From NCBI GenBank assembly GCA_037178975.1, contig JASJZH010000006.1, positions 744,001 to 808,000 of the forward strand: a stretch of DNA of 64,000 nucleotides, in the 5' to 3' direction. Source of the stretch: Oscheius tipulae (taxonomy: Eukaryota; Nematoda; Chromadorea; Rhabditida; Rhabditidae). The position numbers were made by a program, and so were the translations under genes. Positions 22,272 to 36,900 of the stretch are shown piece by piece (within the stretch, counting starts at the first letter, position 1; the number at the start of each line of letters is the position of its first letter). The notes below the pieces were generated by a model. It saw only the letters and a program-made list of their open reading frames with translations. It was not told where the DNA came from and made no database searches.

Positions 22272-24932
22272 ATGGTGCTGCCTGTCGGGGCTCCGAACAT
22301 GGACAAGAGGATCTCAAGATCTACCTCTTCCAGTAGAGCTAAAACAACTGCTGGAGTTGTGACGGCTCAACAGGTTTGTAGTTTGTTTTAAATAGACATA
22401 CAGTTCGTTTGTGATGGAACCCTGAAGTTAGAAGCGAAGATTCTCGGGGTCCGTCACAAAACTTTTAACTTTTTCTGTTCTAACCATTATTAACAGATGA
22501 TGGTCGCTCCTCCCATGTTTATGCAACATGTAACACCTAACGCTCAAACTGACCTGTCAATTGGACTAACACCAAAAGGAGGAGGCGGCTTCTTCGCGTC
22601 GGTGAGTTTTCTCTGGTTTGGCATGTTTCCTCAGCTTTTTGTTCCTAACAAATGAAAAAAAGAACTTTCGGGTACTGGAGTTTATCATCTCAAAAGTTTG
22701 AAAGTTGGCCAAATATGTCTAGCGCAGAACAGCAGCTTCCAATAACAAACTTTCTTTTACTTTCTTCAATGCCAGCTTTAAAATCACTGCTTGATGTATC
22801 TTTGGAATTGATACTTTTAAGAAATAACTATTTTCGTCTCGGATAACAACTTTCCAGTCACAAGGTCAGAATATGGATGAGTTTTTTTCCCCACATTTTG
22901 ATGCGCTGAGCTCGGTTGTAATTTTTTGATAGAGTGCTCGGTCTGACAAATGAACACAGAACAGCCTTGATCTATGGGATTCCTTAAAAAAGCCACTTTA
23001 CATTTTTGCGATCTCACTTTTCCAATTTTATAGCTTTCTGTTCGGCAAAACACGTGTTTTCGTGTGGTTAACAGATGTGTTGCTTTAAAGATTTTTTATG
23101 ATTTCGGTCGCAGAACATTCTGTTTGACTCCTTTGAGTCCCATGAAAACTTGGGAGCACCTCCGCTTCACTATTATACATGTCTTCTCTGAATAACGAAC
23201 AACAACCTTAGTTGACAACTTCATTTGAATATGAAAGACTTCTGACTTTTGTTTGTTCAGTGAAAGATGTTGGTTGTTTTCCCGCCAAAGATATTTTCCT
23301 GCCTGACTTTTTCTTCGAGCTTTTCACAACTGCAAAAAAGTTTTGATGATATTAGCATCTTTGAAAAACGTCAATCTCCAATTAAGGTGACTTCATCAGC
23401 TACCTGTTAGTCTATTTTTGAGAATGTCCCCATCAAGTCTTCCATCAATATCTTGTCAAAAACTGGTGATGTGACTTTTACCTGTCTTTGGAAGTCTGAG
23501 CTTCGTCTTTTTGTACTGCCACAAAAGGAATACAGTAAGTGTGATCAAAAACAAATCCTTCAAAAAAAACATGTCGTAAAATTGGAAAATGTCACATCAG
23601 GGGCCATAACACTTTCAAAGGTGTATAAGCTTCTCTTATCTGTTTGCAACATATGAAGAAATAGAAAAATATTCAAACAACAATCTGAGATAATAACCTT
23701 AACTATCAGAATTCGCTACGAAAAACTGATCACGAGGCATTCATTAAAACATGCTCATTCACGCGAGACTCTTGAGCTATTCTCTTATGTCTGAGGTGTT
23801 CGCAAAAAACGCAGGCACTTAGCTCTCTTCTCCATTCTCATTTTGGTTTCCCGACAGAATTCTGGAAAAATCCCTCGCTCTTTTTATGCTCTAAACCAAT
23901 TATATTAGAAGAGGCGAGAGATCTATTCTTTTTGTCTGTCTCTTTTTTTGGTCTGAATTATTTAAGTTTTTATAGAATTAGGAACACTGCTGAGCGTGTT
24001 GATTCAAGCGGTTGCTTCTCTATTGCTAATCCTGAAATAAGACCAACTGGCGTATACAACCAGAAGCGCCAGACAAGCTTTTACGCTTGTCATACAACAT
24101 TTATATTCTTTCCTAATTAGTCTTTGTCGCACCATCTCAAACAAAGCATTTTCGAGGAAAAGTTATTACAGTAGCGGCTTCAACCAAATCCACTCTTTTG
24201 AGCCGCATATAGCAATCTGTTAGGGCAGCGACTACGAACAGGACTTTTGCACATTCTGCTTTTTCGGAATCATACTACTTTTCATAACACCGAATCTTCT
24301 TGACCTAAAAAACGGCTATAATTAGGTTGTTTTGATCTGTTCCTGCTCCGAAAATTGGCACAATACTACTTACAGGTTATCGCTGTATGCAGAAAACGTT
24401 CTTACGCAGACCTTTTCTTAGAATTACAGTAACAAAGCCGTTTTCATCTATTTTGTGTAGTTAAATGAGAAGTCCTAAGTGAATCAAACATATTTCAGGG
24501 GCTTCTTCGGACCCGAGCACGACCACGAGCTACCTCAATGCTCCCATTGAGTGCCTCCGGCAGCCAGGAGGATCTCGGCCATGAAAAGGTGAATTGACCC
24601 AGAGAGAGAGAGCGGTGGGGTAATACAATTAGCCCCTATATTTGAGAGGACAAAGTGGGATGTGAATATATTTGGGTACTCTAGCGACAAATGCACAGCC
24701 AGCCGCTCGAATGCCGCAGCCGACAGCCAGAGCGATAGCCACATTAGAGCAAAGAATCAGAGCTGTTGGAGTTGTTTGTTTATCCTACCCTTTTTGTAGT
24801 ATTTATTCATTTTCCAGGCTCCTCTAATTGGTGGAAAAACTCCGACAAAACGAAAAGTGCCACAGGTACAGCAGAAGTACTATCCTCTCTCGCAGGAGGA
24901 GACTTTAGAACTTTTGTATCTGCTCAACCAAG
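22272..24932 (+). CDS. K2P alternative 5' exon chain A (four exons)
   Basis: Exons 22272-22373, 22497-22601, 24499-24588 and 24818-24932, with phases 0, 0, 0 and then exit in phase 1. The 137-residue N-terminus is Ser/Arg/Pro-rich and looks unstructured (MVLPVGAPNMDKRISRSTSS...), with a Gly run GGGGFF and a helical end QEETLELLYLLNQ. This is the most distal start, 14 kb before the common exon. A TTTTGCAG acceptor about 25 nt before the ATG suggests trans-splicing. It could in principle be a separate gene, but it has no stop and its exit phase fits the channel. Confidence 0.72.
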
Positions 24933-27900
24933 GTCGGTTTATTAATTCAGTTTTTTTTTCTGGGACTCTTATTTCTGACGGTATTGCTAAATTTTGTTTA
25001 AGTTTTTAATGTAGTCGAGAACACGAGTGTGTATCCCTAAATCCAAGTTACAAGGTTGGTTCGCGTTTCTCTTAAAATATGAAGGAACTCGGATTTAACA
25101 AACATCTCCATTTCCATAATTGCACAGGTAACATGTTGCAACATATCTGCTACATAATTCTTTCTTTCACTTTTGTTTGCATTCTAATTTTTCGAACCCA
25201 TCCAATACTTTGGAAATGTTTAAAACTTACGCGTTGGATTTTATTGAACTTTGCGACTGTTGAGTAATTCCAAAAGGAAGTCCCACCAGTAGTTTTATTC
25301 CGATTCCAAGCTGCTCCGTTGTTCAGTTTTGTCAATCCACTAGACTAACATAATCGTGTACTTGACAGCTAGAGAGGCACATTCAGTTATTCCCACATTT
25401 GTTCCAACCTTCAAAGATTATGGTTCTCCAGCGTCTACCCAGAAAAACAGGTATTTTCTTACTGGTGGTCCCCTCTTCTTTGAAATGCCATTGTTTTGTC
25501 ACACAATAGGGTGAACGGGGAGGAAGCACAAATAAGTCAGAAGTTTCAAAGTTATGGGTCTCATGCATAAAGATAAGGCCTTGTGTAGCCGCCGAAGGGC
25601 CATAAGGTCAATGGCGTTTCAAATGTGTTGCATTTTCGTTTTTTTCCCAAAACTTCGGCCAAGGAAAACTAGCTTCAGATGGGATTGTTTCTCGGGAACT
25701 CCGAGGAGTATGAAAATAGGCAAAGGGCTCTTGGAAAGAAGTATTCTGTGTCACCTGTTATTATGGAATGTCCTCGATGTTCGACAGGTAAGTGTAACAC
25801 TTCGAAACAAAACGGAAAAGAAACATTTTAATATTTCTGACAGAAATACTGTTTTCACACTATAATAATTTTCCCACTCCTGATAGCTTCGCAAAAGTTC
25901 GCAATACCTTGTTTTACCAAAAATATTCAAAGTTCCTCTTAACGACAACTGTCCGTCTTAGACAAAGTTGCCTCTTCCTCCTTCTTTTATTCCACGTGAT
26001 CCAGCAAATCCTGAAACTGAATACCACCATGTTACTGTTCGATGCAGGTAGGATAAGGTTCTTATTGATTCCTTGTTCTTATTGACACCGTCATTCTTTA
26101 TTGCGGAACCAGAGCGATCTTAGATAATATAGTGTGTAACGGTAATGTTTTCATTGTGCATGAAAAAAGTATATATTGTTCCAGCACGCATAATTGGGTT
26201 TCATATCTTTCTGGTCCATTGGTTGCTGTCGACCAAATAGACTTCAAAATTTCATATACTTCTGTTCCTTTTTATCCTTCTTCGAGACAATCAAAAAACG
26301 GGACACGAACACTTGTCTAGCCGTCATATCTGTCACTTGTTACAATGTGTAACACGAACTTCGTGACAAGTTATGAACACAATCCTTCACCGGGTCCATC
26401 CTTTACTTATTTCGCATATTTCTCCAAATGTTTTGTATCCAAGAAAGTTCACGGTGCGGGATTATCTTATCTTTTAGCGCAAGTACCAATAATTCAATCT
26501 TATACCAATCACCTAGTCTTTTCAACCAGAAAGCCTTAAACTGAGAATTGCATTTGACCGGACTTGGCTATACAAAATTGGACTGTTCACTGCACATATT
26601 TTCTCCTTGTACCTAAGGTGATTCAATTGACAATCTAAGACTCACCCTTTGTCTTTATCAGATTGTTGGATGGAAAACTTCCTTAACTCCCCGTGGATCC
26701 AATGAAAAAGTCAACGTTACACTGTAATTAACGGAACCACCACCAATCTTCGATACTACTCTCGCCTCTTCGCTTACAACCATCTCCGTCAGCAAAGCCC
26801 TCTTCCGAAAATAAAATGCCTGGATTGGCTCCGCTTGTGAAGAGGGAGAGAGTCGCGCGCCTGCCGTCTCTTGAAGAAGTGTTTCCAGCGCTTCATTGCC
26901 CGGAGGTAATCCCGTGATTATGAGTCTTGACCGCCCAGTCAAGCGAAGCTGTTCTTCCAAGCCTGCCAGCAATTCGTCAAAAAACTTCCTTCTTTATGAG
27001 AACGATTGAAACGTACAACCCAATTCTGGTGGCCTCTTGGCCATTTTGTTCTTTTCTTCATCCTTCGCCACGATCGCAGTGGGGTGCCTGCCGATTACCT
27101 TTTCTCATTCATACTACATGTGTTGGATCTTTAAGGTGAGTTCAAAACATTGATTTGTGAATTATTAACGAAACACGAGACTTTGTCTCTAAAAATAATC
27201 TCTAGTGGCTAATTTTCTGCTAACGGCAGGGCAATCCAAGCACACACAAAATGCCCGCACTCACCGTTTGACTATTCTGCGCAAATTAAGCGTGATCAGA
27301 AAGGGCATTAGGCCAGTTGTTACTTCTCGCTAGCCGCCTATCTGGATGAGTTATGGTTTTCAAGAAGAAGGACCCGGTTAGTTGGTTTCAGTACATCGCA
27401 GCCAAGCTCCATTGCAAAACCATGATTGTACAATAGAAAGTGAGATTCTGTCTGTTAAAGTTTTAGTAAATGCTGAATCTTGAAGTAAAATTTTTTGACT
27501 AAAAAAGTTCGATAGTATCTGGATAGTTTAACTTGCAAAAATTTTGTTACGATCTTAATAAACAACAGGCTCTCAGTAACATATACCATTTTCCGACGCC
27601 CTTGTTTGTAACATGGGCTCTTCGAGGGGTTCGCGAGTCGCTGGTCCAGGTTGACCCTCTCGCAGCAGCTCTAGCTTACAAGAAACGGGATGAAAAGCGA
27701 CAAAATCTGCCGACTATTTCGCGAACACCCCTTCTTCTGCAGTTCACCCCCTTTGCAGCTCCGCAACTACCCAACTGTGAGTTCCATTTTGTCTTTTTCT
27801 CTTGCAGTGTCATAAACCCCTCGCTAAATAAGGGAGAGAGTCTCTTTCGGATGTTTTAGAGCCCTTCTGGGGCCGTTGGAATTGGGGAACGTCTTCGAAA

Positions 27901-30900
27901 GGGCTACGCCGTTAGTCTTTTTTCACCTGTATTTAAAAGCTGATCATGTCTTTGGAAGCTCATTTACTTGAGTAGATAATAGGATTTAAATATTACAGTC
28001 TAACGAATAATTGTTAGTTGGCTAGCGATTCTTTGGAATTTTACTGTGAGGAAGCATACTTCTTCCAGTGCTCTATTCGAAAAACTATACGTACCAGCAA
28101 TAACGGGTTTTCTTGCATAGGTAAGACTTCGATATCATTCGAACACACTTAATCATTGGGCTCTATCTTAGATTTCTCTTTCTATCTTAGAAAGCTCCCT
28201 TAACAGTAGAGTCCTTTAAAACAGAAATCAAACGATGCAACATTGGAACCAGAGCTATAAAGCAGCTCAGCTTGAACCCACGTTATGGTTCGTGAATGTG
28301 TTTCTATTTCCCTGTACACTGTGTTCTAAAGTCTTAACGAGAAGCTATACACACCAAACAGCTAGACACTTCTCTAAAAGTGATGTCGAAAAAAAGGTTG
28401 ATCCATCTTGTGAGCATGACATCAAACTGACATTTGTAATCCACTAGACAACGACGGCTACATTTTCACTCTCGACCTTCCTTTTCATCCCTTCTTTCCC
28501 AGCAGTCATTTTTCTTCCAATAAACTTGGATCAAGAAAGCGTCAAAGTCCACCTTGGGTTCCGGATGAGAATCATTTGACTAATTGAGAAAAAGTCCATA
28601 ACTCGTCCCCTTCTTGCCCACTGGACCAAGCACCAGGAACCCTTTCTGAGAAGGATGATTAAGAACTGCTGTCAGCTTCCAAGTGGCTATCATCAATCGT
28701 GCTCCCAGACGAGACAATCATCATCAAATAACTTCATGTTACTTCTTTCTGTCAGTTAGCTAGGCTAGTTGATTCATAGCGTGTCAATCCTAATATGTTA
28801 GTGCAGAAACAAAAAAAGTTGTTTGAGCAGGTTCTCGGTTCTAATTAGAACTTTCATTTAATGGTTACAAGGTTTAATTTAGGGCGGATTGCAAAAGATT
28901 TATAAGAAAGTGTAGTATATCTTAACACAGCATTTCTCTATTGAATTAGGATAAAAAAGGTGACTAAACTTATAGAGCTAATTCGCAAATACAAGCCTAC
29001 ATCTGATCAAAGTACCCTACTGTAACCGTTGACCTCCGCTCTAAACATAACATGTGCTGGGACTTCTGTTGACAGGTCAGCCACTCTCTGTTAAGGAAGT
29101 GCCAGAAAGAGCACTTCTTCTTTTTATGGCTCTGCTCTCTGTCTATTTCAGCAGCCAGGCTAGCAGCGAAAGTCTCGAGAGAAACGTTTTGGCCCTTTTA
29201 GTTTTGCGGCGCCACAGCACATTGCCCAGTGTGAGAAGCTATCTCTGAATTATCGTCGAGGGAGTACGCATGAGTAGTTGGATGAACAAAAACTGAACGA
29301 CCCCACTCCAGCCACAATTGACACAATCTTCTTCTTCGTCTTTATTTCTCATTAATTTCGAACTTTCGCTGTAAAAGTCTTGGCACCATGCTACAGTCCG
29401 TCAGCGCACATTTGATGGAGGAACGTCGTCCCTCCTTGAGGGTCCGACGAGATTCGGCCAGGAGAGAGACTTCCATAGTCTACGAATCGCTCTTACCTCC
29501 TGGAACAGATCCGAACTTTCTCAGTGCACCGGCACATTGGCACGGAACTCTAATCACTGAGAACTTTCAACCCGAACAGGCTCGACCGGACGAGAACCCA
29601 ATTGGATGGGCTATCTTTAATCCATTACCTATTCGACTGCCGACTATTAGACCACGGGGACGGACCGTCGTAGGTAAGTTTGGTTCATTTTTAAAATGGG
29701 GAAAGTTATGTTTTTGGGTAATTGGTTGGTTAGCAAAACACTGGCATCAAATCGCTTCAAGTTTTGCGTCAAACTGCCCAAGTTAAAGGCAACTGACATT
29801 AGACTTTTAACAGAGAGCACCAAAATGTTTTAAAGGAAAATTGTTCTGTTAGTTTTTTTGTCTTAGGGGGAGGGAGAAACCAACAAAATGTCATACAAAT
29901 CACATTGTAATTAACCCTAACATTGTGAACTAGGCTTCATACGTGCGAGAGTCTCTTGTCATGTCCCTGGTTTTTGTAAGTCTCTTTACATGGGTCTCTC
30001 CAGATATTTGTCATGGCATCGGCAACATTCAAGATACGAGTGATATTTTTTTAAACAAACTAAAGCCGGTAATTTTAGCATTTTTAAGTAATCCGTGCAA
30101 GGGAACCGTAAAAAGTGGATACTGTCCCTTTTTTGGTTTTCTATTCAAATTCGTTCGTGACAATGTCGGTTCTTCTTATGAACTCAATCATCGCACCGTG
30201 AATTTTCACAAAACCTTTCTTCCTCGTTGAGGCTTCCCCGATCCTACTGGACTGAATTTGTTCCTCTTCTTGGTATCGCGACCAGTCTTTTCTACTTATT
30301 ATCAAATTGATGACCCACGATGCCCCCTGAGCTAATAAATTCTGCAAAAGTGATAGTTGTCCTTTCTTTTCAATGAGCCCCTCCTAGGACGCACATTTGC
30401 TTTGAGAAGCCCCCCGTAATCTGAGATTCTTAGGCTTAAGGCACTGTTGGGGGCTATCATCTTACTCTCTTTCTGTTCCAAATTTGTTCTCTTAAAGTGC
30501 TAGCCACGAAAAAGAGAGCCATGTCTGAAAGAAGAAATCCGAAAGTACGTGTGTCGTTTTCAAAAGAAGGAAATCTATTATTTAGGGAGGCTTTCTGGCT
30601 GAATAATTAATCCTCGCCCCGGTGGGGCTGGTTTCAAAGGGAGGTCCTTTTTGCAGAGAATCTTCCGCAACATTCTGTCTCTGTTTCTTCGAAAGTCTAG
30701 TTTTTGACGTCTCCTCGAATGCCGTCACTTTTATCCATTGAAAAGGGCCAATCCTTTTCAGATAAAAGATTGAACTCTGACTCCCTTACTTTTAAAAAGA
30801 AGCAACCTTTTTGAAGCAGATAGGTTGAGACTTTAGTTTTTTTAGGCTGAGACTTTAGAAACTCTTTTTGACTTGCCCTAGGTGGAACTTTGAGTCGTAT

Positions 30901-33900
30901 CCGAACTGTGCATATGCAAGCATCCGGAAATGCAGACAATACTGTCCAACATTGGTCAACTTCTGAATACTTTTCATGAGACAATCCTAGAGATTAAAAC
31001 TCATCCGCAGCCACAATCCCAAAATGTTCGTGATTTGACATTTTGTTCTGCTTTGTTTTTCACAGACTAGACCATTTTTCAGCCATTCTGTTATAAACAC
31101 TTTCAATTTCGGTACAAGGTGGTGGGCTTTTCACCCAGCATGCGATACTAACGGTTTTACAGTAGCTCAATTCAAAATTTTGGATTTCGTGCTTTTTTAC
31201 AGCAACCAACCTTAACGATTAAAATCCCTCTCCAGTTTCCATAGCGCAACATCAAGGCACCTTGGGCAGCATTTCCTACTGACTAGTCGCCTGCCATACG
31301 AGGACCTCTATTCTTCTTCCAAGGTACACAAAGGCCGGCTCGTGTTTAGAAGAATGCATATGACAAGTGTCCAATTATCTTTTCTCAAATACTTGTTCTG
31401 TTCGAGACACATCTCCATTTCTTCAGAGAACCCACGAGCACAAAAATTGGCTGTGTCCTCCTTAGCACACGCTCTAGCTTAGCATAATTCTATAAAATTT
31501 GGCGCGACTCGTTCAAAAGGCCATTTTTGCCTCTTGATATACGCTACTCATTAACGGGTTCCACAACGAGGTCCTGTTTTTGCGCTGAACATCTGCTTGT
31601 GTCCAAATTTTCATATTTTTCCTCTGGAAAACGAACTTTTGTGTAGCATTGATCCCTCCTTTGTTTTTTCGCGCTATATTTTGTTCTTTCTTCCAAGAAA
31701 TTCACTCTCGAGGGCAACAATTTGGGCAGCAGCATCAATTACTCCCGCGCCAAAGATTGTAACGGATTCCCGCGGGGGGTGGCCCTTCTTGTGTTGCAGG
31801 GTGGAGTGTGAAAAAGCATCAAAATCACCGGCTGGTCAAAGTTTGAATGACATCCATGTCCGTGTTTCTATTGAGCGACGCGAATCTTTTTCTGTCTACT
31901 AGGGTGGATCGGGCTCATCGGGACACCCGAACCCTTTCGTGGAGAGGAGGGGCAAGTATTTGAAAATTGGGCTCACTTTTTTTTTTGAGCCAGTCATAAG
32001 CGATACTAGACCAGTACCATTTGATATAGCAAAACATTTTTTAAGTGTTTCCGAATTGCTTTAAAACTCTAAAAAAAAGGCTAATATCTTGTTTTCTATG
32101 TTCACGTCTTGGCATATCTCCTCCACCCGCGCGAATCGCCCTTGTCATTGTTTTCCGCCTACTTGACACCACTGCCGCCTTCCTCCATTCAACCCAGCAG
32201 TCTCGAGTTCAATTTTTAGGATTCCTTATAAGTCTCTTTTCAAGGGATCACTTAGCAACCTGTTGTTTAAAAATTCTCACATCTTTTAGAGCAAGAACAT
32301 TCTCTAGAGAGTCAGAGCTCATCCTAAAACTCTCTTTGATCTCTCTTCTCTGCCGTGTGACCTAGTTAAAGATTCGGGAAAATCACACACCTTCACTCGA
32401 GTTAGACCAAAATTCATCAAGTATCATCTCATCTTTCTCTTTTCCACACCAGTTTTCTGCCTTTTCAGCCCCAGATGTATTAGGCAATGTTTCTCCGGAA
32501 ATTCTGGAATCAATGGACTTTGGAAGAAAATGCACGGCGAATGACCATTACGGTCCTGCCGACGGGCACGAAAAAGGTTCATCTGAAATCGCAGGCAGAA
32601 CTGGCCGAGCTTTATCCGGAATACAAGGATAGACTGCGGGAGGACGAGAAGAACGAGAATGGAGGTAGGTGAAACCTGTTCACTTCATTTTGTACTGTTA
32701 GTTTACATGCGCATACCAGCCTGTTGAATTGCGTAAAGGCTTTATCGTTTTAGTAACCTGGATTACTTAGCATTTGTAAAGGACTGGAAGTGTTGTTCCG
32801 TTCTTTCTTTCTGAGTTTTTTTGGCTCTCGTTAATACTTTTTGGAAGCCTTCAGTTTGAAGCTACAGATTTTGCCTTTGTTGCCGAGAACTACTATCTAG
32901 CCATAATCTCAATTTTTAAAGAAAGATTTTTCGGCTACAGGTTACACTATGTTTTTCCAGCTGTGGAAGTCAAGTCTATTCGCTTCAATATCTTTGTTTT
33001 CAAATTTTTGTAAAGGGTTTAACCTCACTATTTTGGCCAAAACCATTCGAACTTTCACTTTGTACTTACCTGACTCAATGCGGACAAAACTAAATCCTGG
33101 TTCTTTCTTCCCTGTCTCTTTTCATCATTCTTCTTATGATAACGCGACTTCTTTTGTTCATAGACAGCTTTCAATCCTGCAAGATTTGTTCACTGATGCA
33201 TAATTTGCCCTCCTCAAAGGCTCTCAATGATAAATCCACCACCCTGAGGGGACCCAGCAGGCCATTTTGTCGATATGAAAAAATAGACGTTCCCTCCGGA
33301 GGTCAACTTGTTGGTCTGCCTAAGAGAGACGCTTGGAGGGCAAATTTTTCATGGTTTTTTGAAGTTCCCCAGTGCTAATGGACCTCCCCTGGTGGGGGAC
33401 TAGATTTTTGGGTAGATAAGGGAGATGTACTATTGGAGTGAAGACATTTTATTAGGCTTCCCAAAAGTTTCGGGATCATGTTTGCTATCCTTTTTTCTAA
33501 GAGCGGATTCTCCAATCCACTATTTGCTTTGGTTAATGATGCTCAGCGTGCTGTGCCCTTCTAAGTCAATTTTTGCTTTTATGCCGTTTACCAAACGTTT
33601 TGTAGTTATTTGAAGGAAACCAGTTTCACGGAGGTTACAGCTGGGCCGATAATGCACATGCTTAATTTTGATATTGATGTGATGCAGCACATTTCTGGCA
33701 AGCGCAATTTGCGGAAAGAGAAAAAGTTTGTTCTCTGGTGGCAAGTTTGTAAAAAGTGTACAAAATTTATGTGTTAAGTACAAACGCAATCTGGTAACAC
33801 AAGATAAGACAAAAGAAAAGGGCAAACACCAAACTATTTTAGTGTTTATGCTCGTCCCGTCTTTCCAAAGAGCTCTAGCGCGTAGGTCACTGTCCCCAAC

Positions 33901-36900
33901 TTCTGATGAAAAATGCTCTAACCTTGTTCGTGGTCTCCCCTAACCTGCAATAAACAAGAAAAAACTTGCAGTTCGTCGCCTAGCCTAGAGCCTTATTACT
34001 CTCGGGGCAAACAATCTCCCACCCTAAATTTCATTTGCTTCCAAAATCGGAGCAGCTGGTTCGAAATTGTATTTTCTCCGGAAGAATCTGAAACGAGGCT
34101 AGCAGTTTTTCATAGACATTTTTCCGCTACAGCCTCACCAACATTTTTCTGCGCAAATAAGCCCAACCTTTTGAATATTCAGTGGAAAACAATTTGCAAA
34201 TGAATATGTATCCGGCCTACCTCTGGTTGCGGGATCTCGACGCTTTATTTTTTCTTCAGAATGACGTTTAGCAGACATTTTCGTCAAAATATGGCCCTAT
34301 TTAGTCGGACTTGAAGTTTGTCCCGGAAGATGTCGACAAGCGTTGATTGCGATTGAGACTGGAACATATACAGACAAGAGTCGTAGTTTTTAGACTCTGC
34401 AACACCGCTGCTTCTTCTCAAAAGTATTTAATATAATAGAAAAGCAGGGGCTTCATTGTTTCTGGTTTTCTATGCAGTTTTGGTTCATCCTTTAACATTG
34501 AGCCTATAAATCGCCTTATTAGTATGGCGAGAAAAAGTTGTGTTTTGCCCAGTTTGTTGCGAAAAAGTGCCTAGACCCTTGCAATTGGCCACTTCTCATG
34601 TCCATTTGGACAGCAAAGAATCAGCTAAATAATTCAGTGCGATGTCCTTAATTAGGCATAAGAAAGGCTGGGAGCAAATGTCTCGGCGTCCCAGTTCTTC
34701 CGGACCTAATTCGAACCAGCATTGATCTTGGTTATGTTCTTCTTAGGGACACTAATTACCCAGTCCGTTCATTTCTGGTCCAAAGATAAATCGCCATTCT
34801 CTCAAAAGGATTTCACGTTGACACGAGCTGCTTAACCTTGTTAGCAAAGGGAAGACCGACTTTTGATCCCCCAGCCAACCCAACTGGTTTTCACTTTTAC
34901 GAAACGAGAAAATATGACTCTTTTCAGTATAGGACCACCGTGCACGCTTATTTATCGGTATTCATTGAAGTCTGCAGACAGTTTTTTGAAACTTCAGATA
35001 TTCAAAGAAGCTTGATTACCTATTTGAGCAAAAGATCAAAGTAACTGGTTTTTCTGATTTAAAAAAAAGTTTTCGTGGGAAGAATCTAATCGTATGACCA
35101 ATACTACCCACCCTTATTGTCTCGCAAACAGCACACACAAATATCTCTCCTTGGCGATTATTGAGTTTATAACCCGTACCATTTGGTCATCCATACAAAA
35201 CGAAGCTGAGCGGTACGGGCGGAAGTTCTTCCTTTTGCTACATTTGTTGCGAAACACAACTTTTTCAGGGCTCCGGTCTATTCCTTTTCACACTTTGTCC
35301 CATATTTTTAATCATCTAGAGAAAGTTTTGGGTCGCTGTGTTATAAATTGAAATTTTTTTAAATATAACATTTTCAAAAAGAGGCCGATTTCTCCTGTAT
35401 TCGGTAGCCCAGGCTGGCGTTTGAAATCTACCTATCGGAATGAGCCCAAATTTTGGCTATATATTCAGTATCCACCCCATTTCTTGCGCGCAAAGTTTTA
35501 GACTGGTACAAACCACCCTTCTTTTCGGGGTTGCTTTTTTAATTATAACCACTACATTCTTGATTAGCAACCCCCATTAACTCTTGATTCTTCTGTTCCA
35601 TTACCTGCAACTCAGAAATCCCTAGTGAATAGGCTCTGATTCAAAAAGTTTTACTTCTCGTACTATTCAATCATTGCTCCTATTGACTCTCCATCATGTT
35701 GGTTATTCGTCGAAAACGATGATCTTCACACAAGGATTCCGTAACGAGCAATATTCGCCGGCGGTGGCGCTATTTTCCGCCGCCGGCCTAATTCAAACTA
35801 CGGCCGGTATGAATGAGCGAAAGAAGAGCAAAGAGAGAGCAGGTGAGATACTGTTTTTGTTTTTCCATATTTGGACTGAAGGAACAGCTATAAGGCATTG
35901 TGTGAACTTAAAAATTCATGATTCGGCAAAATGATTCATAGCTTGAGAAGATGAGCTTCCTTCTCTGCACGCATACGATTCTTTTTGTTTCTCATTCGGC
36001 TTTCTGTGAAAATTTTAAATACAGCGAACAAAAACAGATAGAGATAATTTGAAATAGAATGCTCTCAATGATAATCTCTTTAAATGCAACAAGTGGTACG
36101 AAAAAGTTTATTTTTGCTGTCTTTCTCCATTTCTCTCTTTGCAAAATAAGCTTCACTTTTGTGATCGAAGTTGACAGGCTGTCGATAAGGAACAATTTTG
36201 AGAAACAATCTGTGTTTTAAAACTGAACCTACACCGTGCACAATCGACAATGATGTCTTTCGGCTCCTATCATATCCAAGATAAACATTTTACAAGAAAC
36301 ACACTCTCACTTTTTGCCACGTTTCCACTCGGCTTAATAACGAATAGGAACAAGAAGTAGGGGGCTTTTGGTCGGGTTTTATAGTCAATCAAATGCGCGT
36401 TTTCTGGGTGCTCCAGCCGGGTTCACCCAGTGCGATGTGCTAAAATGTGGGTCCCGGGCTTTTTGTTCCAATTAGCCCGAAGTCTCGAATTTTGGTTTAG
36501 CTTTCCATCTCACGGGTTTTCTAACATCTTTATCGTTTTCCTATTATAAAGTGCATCTCAGGCGTGTCTCTATTTGATCATCATTCCTTTACGAGTGGCC
36601 GACCCCACCCTCGCTTTTCCCCCACATCCGAGAACTGAAATTGTTGCGTGAAGCTGAGACATTAGTCTTAGAGTCATTAAGCGCAGTGCTGAGAGTTTGT
36701 GACTGGGTCTTCCTCTGGATTTTATTCGAGCCTCCTATTTCTACTTCTAGCATGAAGACTGTCAAATGATATCGCCCAGAATACTCTCTATTGTTGAGCT
36801 CTACGCAAAATATGGAGGTGAGCTGTTGGACCTACTTTTAAAGTTCACTGTTCTAGGCTAGTGGCGCGAAACAAAGGCATAAAAAAACGAAAGAAGTGTG

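Noticed and set aside
27109..27137. TTTAAG|GTGAGT donor after an ATG near 27118
   Set aside because: In phase 1 the preceding codon is a stop, and the ATG frame exits in phase 0, so it cannot feed the common acceptor.
30521..30544. Short exon MSERRNPK with a GTACGT donor
   Set aside because: It exits in phase 0 after only eight codons, does not fit the 39095 acceptor and is within chance expectation.
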